Assembly: GCA_900129675.1 (NCBI GenBank)
Contig: FSRD01000001.1
Span: forward strand, 1,229,501-1,293,500
Direction: 5' to 3'
DNA: 64,000 bases
Origin: Bradyrhizobium erythrophlei
GTDB lineage: Bacteria > Pseudomonadota > Alphaproteobacteria > Rhizobiales > Xanthobacteraceae
Shown here: positions 61,678 through 64,000 of the stretch, one piece after another
How positions within the stretch are numbered: the first letter of the stretch is position 1
Layout of the letters: every line of letters begins with the position of its first letter
The notes under the pieces: model-generated
Seen by the model: the letters and a program-made list of their open reading frames with translations, nothing else
What the model was told of the DNA's origin: nothing
Database searches by the model: none
Translations under genes and position numbers: made by a program

Positions 61678-61886
61678 CTATATGGAACGCAAGGTCGCCA
61701 AATTGACTGATGCCGCGCATCCTCCGGCGTCTCGCTCTCGCGGCGGGACGCGACAGGTTTTTTTAATATCCATCATTTCCGCACGGGATGCTCATCAGTT
61801 TTGCTTAATGCTACGAAAAGCAATTCTGATTTCTGGCCGTTCTGGAAGTGTGATCTCGTGTGCCCGCTTTCAAAATGGAGGTTCAA

Positions 61887-61967
61887 ATGGCCTGGAAGGT
61901 TCCAAAGATTGTCGAAGTGTCGGTGGGCATGGAAATCAACATGTACGCCTGCGCAGCGCGCAAGTAA
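61887..61967 (+). CDS. pqqA: PQQ precursor peptide PqqA
   Basis: The 26-residue peptide MAWKVPKIVEVSVGMEINMY, then ACAARK, is a complete PqqA. Glu16 and Tyr20 in the E-x-x-x-Y pair are the residues joined to make pyrroloquinoline quinone. The ATG follows a strong GGAGG at ideal distance. PqqA is normally followed by pqqB, C, D and E, but here the next gene is a broken sulfide dehydrogenase gene and a transposase. It is therefore an orphan copy: either a relic of a disrupted pqq operon or an extra precursor gene served by enzymes elsewhere. Confidence 0.9.
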   Translation: MAWKVPKIVEVSVGMEINMYACAARK

Positions 61968-62106
61968 GCCTCAGTGGGGTGACCTGCCCGGTTCAAGAAG
62001 CAATCTTTGCTTTCGAATTGAGGCAGGCGCCTGAGGGGCCCAATATGCAAGCGGAAAGATTCTCGGACTTCTCGAAGAAGTTCTCGAGGGCGTTTTTCAT
62101 GCCTCG

Positions 62107-62557
62107 CGACGGCGATCGATCCGTCTGCCCGGACCGTGCGGCTTGGCGGCGGTGCGACGCTCTCCTATGACCGTCTGGTCGTGACGGTCGGCTCGACGAT
62201 CCGCGCCGGCGCGATCGAGCGCTATGACGAAGCAGCTATGCAAGTGATGCCGCATGCCTGGAAGGCGTGCGGGCAAACGCTGACGCTGCGGCGACAGTTG
62301 GAGAGCATGCCGGATGGCGGACTGTTCGTAATGGCTGCGCCGCCCGATCCGTTTCCATGCCCGCCCGCGCCATACGAACGGGTGTCCCTGATCGTCGCTT
62401 ATTTCAAGCAATACAAGCCGCGGTCGAAGATCACGGTGCTCGACGCCAAGGATACGTTTGCGGGCAGGATTTATTCCAGGATGCCTATTGTGGGTTACAC
62501 CGCGGGACCGTCCATTGCGAGTACCTGGGGTTTGAGACGATCGAGCTCTCCCCGTAG
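62107..62557 (+). pseudogene. Flavocytochrome c sulfide dehydrogenase flavoprotein (FccB/SoxF-like), truncated
   Basis: The frame reads ARTVRLGGGATLSYDRLVVT, HAWKACGQTLTLRRQLESMP, DGGLFVMAAPPDPFPCPPAP and KPRSKITVLDAKDTF, matching the middle of the FAD subunit of sulfide dehydrogenases, including the redox-type Cys in PCPPAPYERVS. Near 62465 the frame shifts and the sequence (QDLFQDAYCGLHRGTVHCEY) soon ends at a TAG at 62555-62557. The N-terminal FAD loop and the C-terminal third are absent. The gene is dead. Confidence 0.7.
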
Positions 62558-62743
62558 GTCGGCTACGGCGGAGCCAGACGCAAACGTAAGCGACCGCTCG
62601 CCGGCAGCTCGAAGGGCCTATGCACAAATGCCCTTGGCACCGGCGCCTAATCTAACGAGTGGACCCACTGCCGCTCCACCTGTCCCTGTCGGAAACCTAA
62701 TTCGGCTGGCAAGTGAAGCCGAATCGCGCAATGTTTCTATCTT

Positions 62744-63758
62744 ATGAGAGAAGCTTGCAGCCTGATCTGGTCGGCGCTGGTATTATTGTTCCGATCGCGG
62801 GGCTCGTTGGCAGCCGAGATCCTGGTCCTTCGACATCAGATTAACATACTGAGGCGGCATTCGCCCAAGAGGCAGACGTTCAGCGCCATGGACCGCTTGA
62901 TCTTTGCCGGGCTGTATCGATTGGCGCCAACAGTCCTAAACGCTCTGGCGGTTTTGAAGCCAGATACCGTTATAAAGTGGCACCGCGCCGGGTTCAGATC
63001 GTACTGGCGCTGGAGGTCACGACGTCGTGGTGGCCGACCAAACTTATCGACAGAGATACGCAAGCTTATCCGCGAGATGAGCATCGCCAACCCGCTGTGG
63101 GGAGCGCCGCGGATCCACGGAGAGTTGCTTAAGCTCGGCATCGATATCGGCCAGACGAGCGTGGCCAAGTATATGGTGAAGAGACGAGGGCCACCGTCGC
63201 AACGCTGGAAGACGTTTCTTCATAACCATGCCGACGGCATCGCGGCGATGGATTTGTTCGTCGTGCCGACGATCTCGTTTCGCCTGCTCTGTGGATTGCT
63301 GATCATGGGGCACGGCCGACGACAAATTTTGTGGTTTGGCGTCACAGCTAACCCCACTGCAGAATGGATCGCAAATCAGGTCACGGAAGCATGCGGTTGG
63401 GAACAGGCTCCCCGCTACCTGATCCGTGACCGGGATGGGGCCTATGGTGAGGTCTTCATCCGAAGACTTCGATCAACGGGCATGCGTGACCGGCCGACAT
63501 CGCCGCACTCCCCATGGCAAAACGGATATGCCGAACGGCTGATCGGTTCGATCCGACGGGAGTGTCTTGACCACGTTGTTGTGTTCGGCGAGCGACACCT
63601 CCGTCATGTACTGCTGTCGTACATGAAATATCACAACGAGATAAGGACGCATTTATCTTTGGAGAAGGATGCCGGTCTCGCGCGCCGTCAAACTGGCCGG
63701 GACCATTCTTTGCCGCCCGGCCCTGGGCGGGCTGCACCACCAATATGTTCGGATTTGA
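62744..63758 (+). mobile_element. Transposase with rve/DDE core, frameshifted near its end
   Basis: From the ATG at 62744 the frame gives a full transposase: AAEILVLRHQINILRRHSPK, a helix-turn-helix region (IRKLIREMSIANPLWGAPRI, then HGELLKLGIDIGQTSVAKYM), and an integrase core with MDLFVVPTISF, LIRDRDGAYGEVFIRRLRST and PHSPWQNGYAERLIGSIRRE. After HLSLEKDA near 63672 a one-base shift leads to the normal end RAVKLAGTILCRPALGGLHH and QYVRI at TGA 63756-63758. The span is 1015 nt, one over a multiple of three. Uncorrected, the frame stays open to the window end. A deleted relative is at 5820-6073. Confidence 0.82.
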
Positions 63759-63769
63759 TTTACGACAGG

Positions 63770-64000
63770 CACCATATACCTGGCTACGCTGGTCTGCCCA
63801 ATTTCGATACCGAGCTTGAGCAACTCACCATGAATCCGTGGAGCTCCCCAGAGCGAATTGGCGATGCTCATCTCGCGGATCAGCTTTCGTATTTCGAGCG
63901 GCACCGTGGGCCGGCCACCGCGGCGTCTCGACTTCCAGCACCAATACAGCCGAAAACCCGCGCGATGCCAACGAACAATGGTGTCAGGCTTCACGATCGC
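63770..64000 (-). mobile_element. Second, inverted copy of the same transposase (partial, continues beyond window)
   Basis: On the minus strand the sequence entering from the right edge reads VKPDTIVRWHRAGFRLYWCW, EIRKLIREMSIANSLWGAPR and GELLKLGIEIGQTSVARYMV, about 85% identical by eye to the first copy. It stops at YMV (63770) and joins the end of the first copy within about a dozen bases. Its catalytic half is missing. The two copies are tail to tail, an arrangement that can form a large hairpin and suggests nested insertion or an inversion. Confidence 0.8.

Noticed and set aside
1..64000. CRISPR array, tRNA or rRNA genes
   Set aside because: No regularly spaced repeats and no cloverleaf or rRNA sequence were recognised when reading both strands; a covariance-model search would be needed to exclude a tRNA fully.

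Overview
The window looks like a chromosomal accessory region of a Bradyrhizobiaceae-type alphaproteobacterium (Bradyrhizobium, Rhodopseudomonas or a close relative). This rests on high GC content, the gene families present (paired DUF1326/DUF2182 genes, WS/DGAT acyltransferases with a phasin, Liv-type transporters with aromatic catabolism genes, IorA/IorB-like molybdenum enzymes) and short intergenic repeats of the kind common in those genomes. No rRNA, tRNA or CRISPR array was recognised. Species cannot be named from the sequence alone.

Layout. 0-6 kb: the start of a cyclase-like gene, a dead IS66 accessory gene, small ORFs, a DUF1326/DUF2182 pair (the second frameshifted), a VOC protein, a lipoprotein, a DedA protein, then a scar in which a copied piece of the 42-kb locus abuts an internally deleted transposase. 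6-25 kb: a lipid and acyl-CoA region with adenylate kinase, MFS transporter, two WS/DGAT acyltransferases, acyl-CoA ligase, phasin, lipase, 3-hydroxyacyl-CoA dehydrogenase, two acyl-CoA dehydrogenases, SDRs, a Crp-family regulator and two AraC regulators. Three copies of a TTGTCG-N6-CGACAA palindrome sit beside the lipase, the Crp gene and a cupin gene. 25.6-32 kb (plus strand): aldehyde dehydrogenase, NTF2-like protein and an RND efflux pair. 33-39.4 kb: hydrolase, hydantoinase-type amidohydrolase, racemase-like protein, GntR regulator, arylmalonate decarboxylase/maleate isomerase-like protein and MFS transporter. This cassette is bracketed by a 25-bp repeat. 39.5-43.4 kb: a patchwork of remnants (Argonaute C-terminus, pterin dehydratase, ferritin-like protein, integrase tail) around a cupin and an NDUFA9-like gene. 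43.6-47.9 kb: a cytochrome c / 2Fe-2S / molybdopterin hydroxylase complex. 49-59 kb: a hydroxyquinol (resorcinol-type) catabolic operon with its own branched-chain-type ABC transporter and AraC regulator. 59-64 kb: a broken recombinase-like gene, oxyR, a hemA tail, an intact orphan pqqA, a broken sulfide-dehydrogenase flavoprotein gene, and two opposed copies of one transposase.

The intact modules are catabolic: acyl-CoA and storage-lipid turnover, cyclic amide or dicarboxylate breakdown, aromatic ring cleavage and oxidation of an unknown substrate by a molybdenum enzyme. Between them lies an unusually dense set of truncated or frameshifted genes. At least eighteen are described, and several mark duplications in which one copy has collapsed. 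The most interesting leads are the Crp/palindrome regulon, the repeat-bracketed 33-40 kb cassette with its cysteine-free racemase homologue, and the orphan pqqA.
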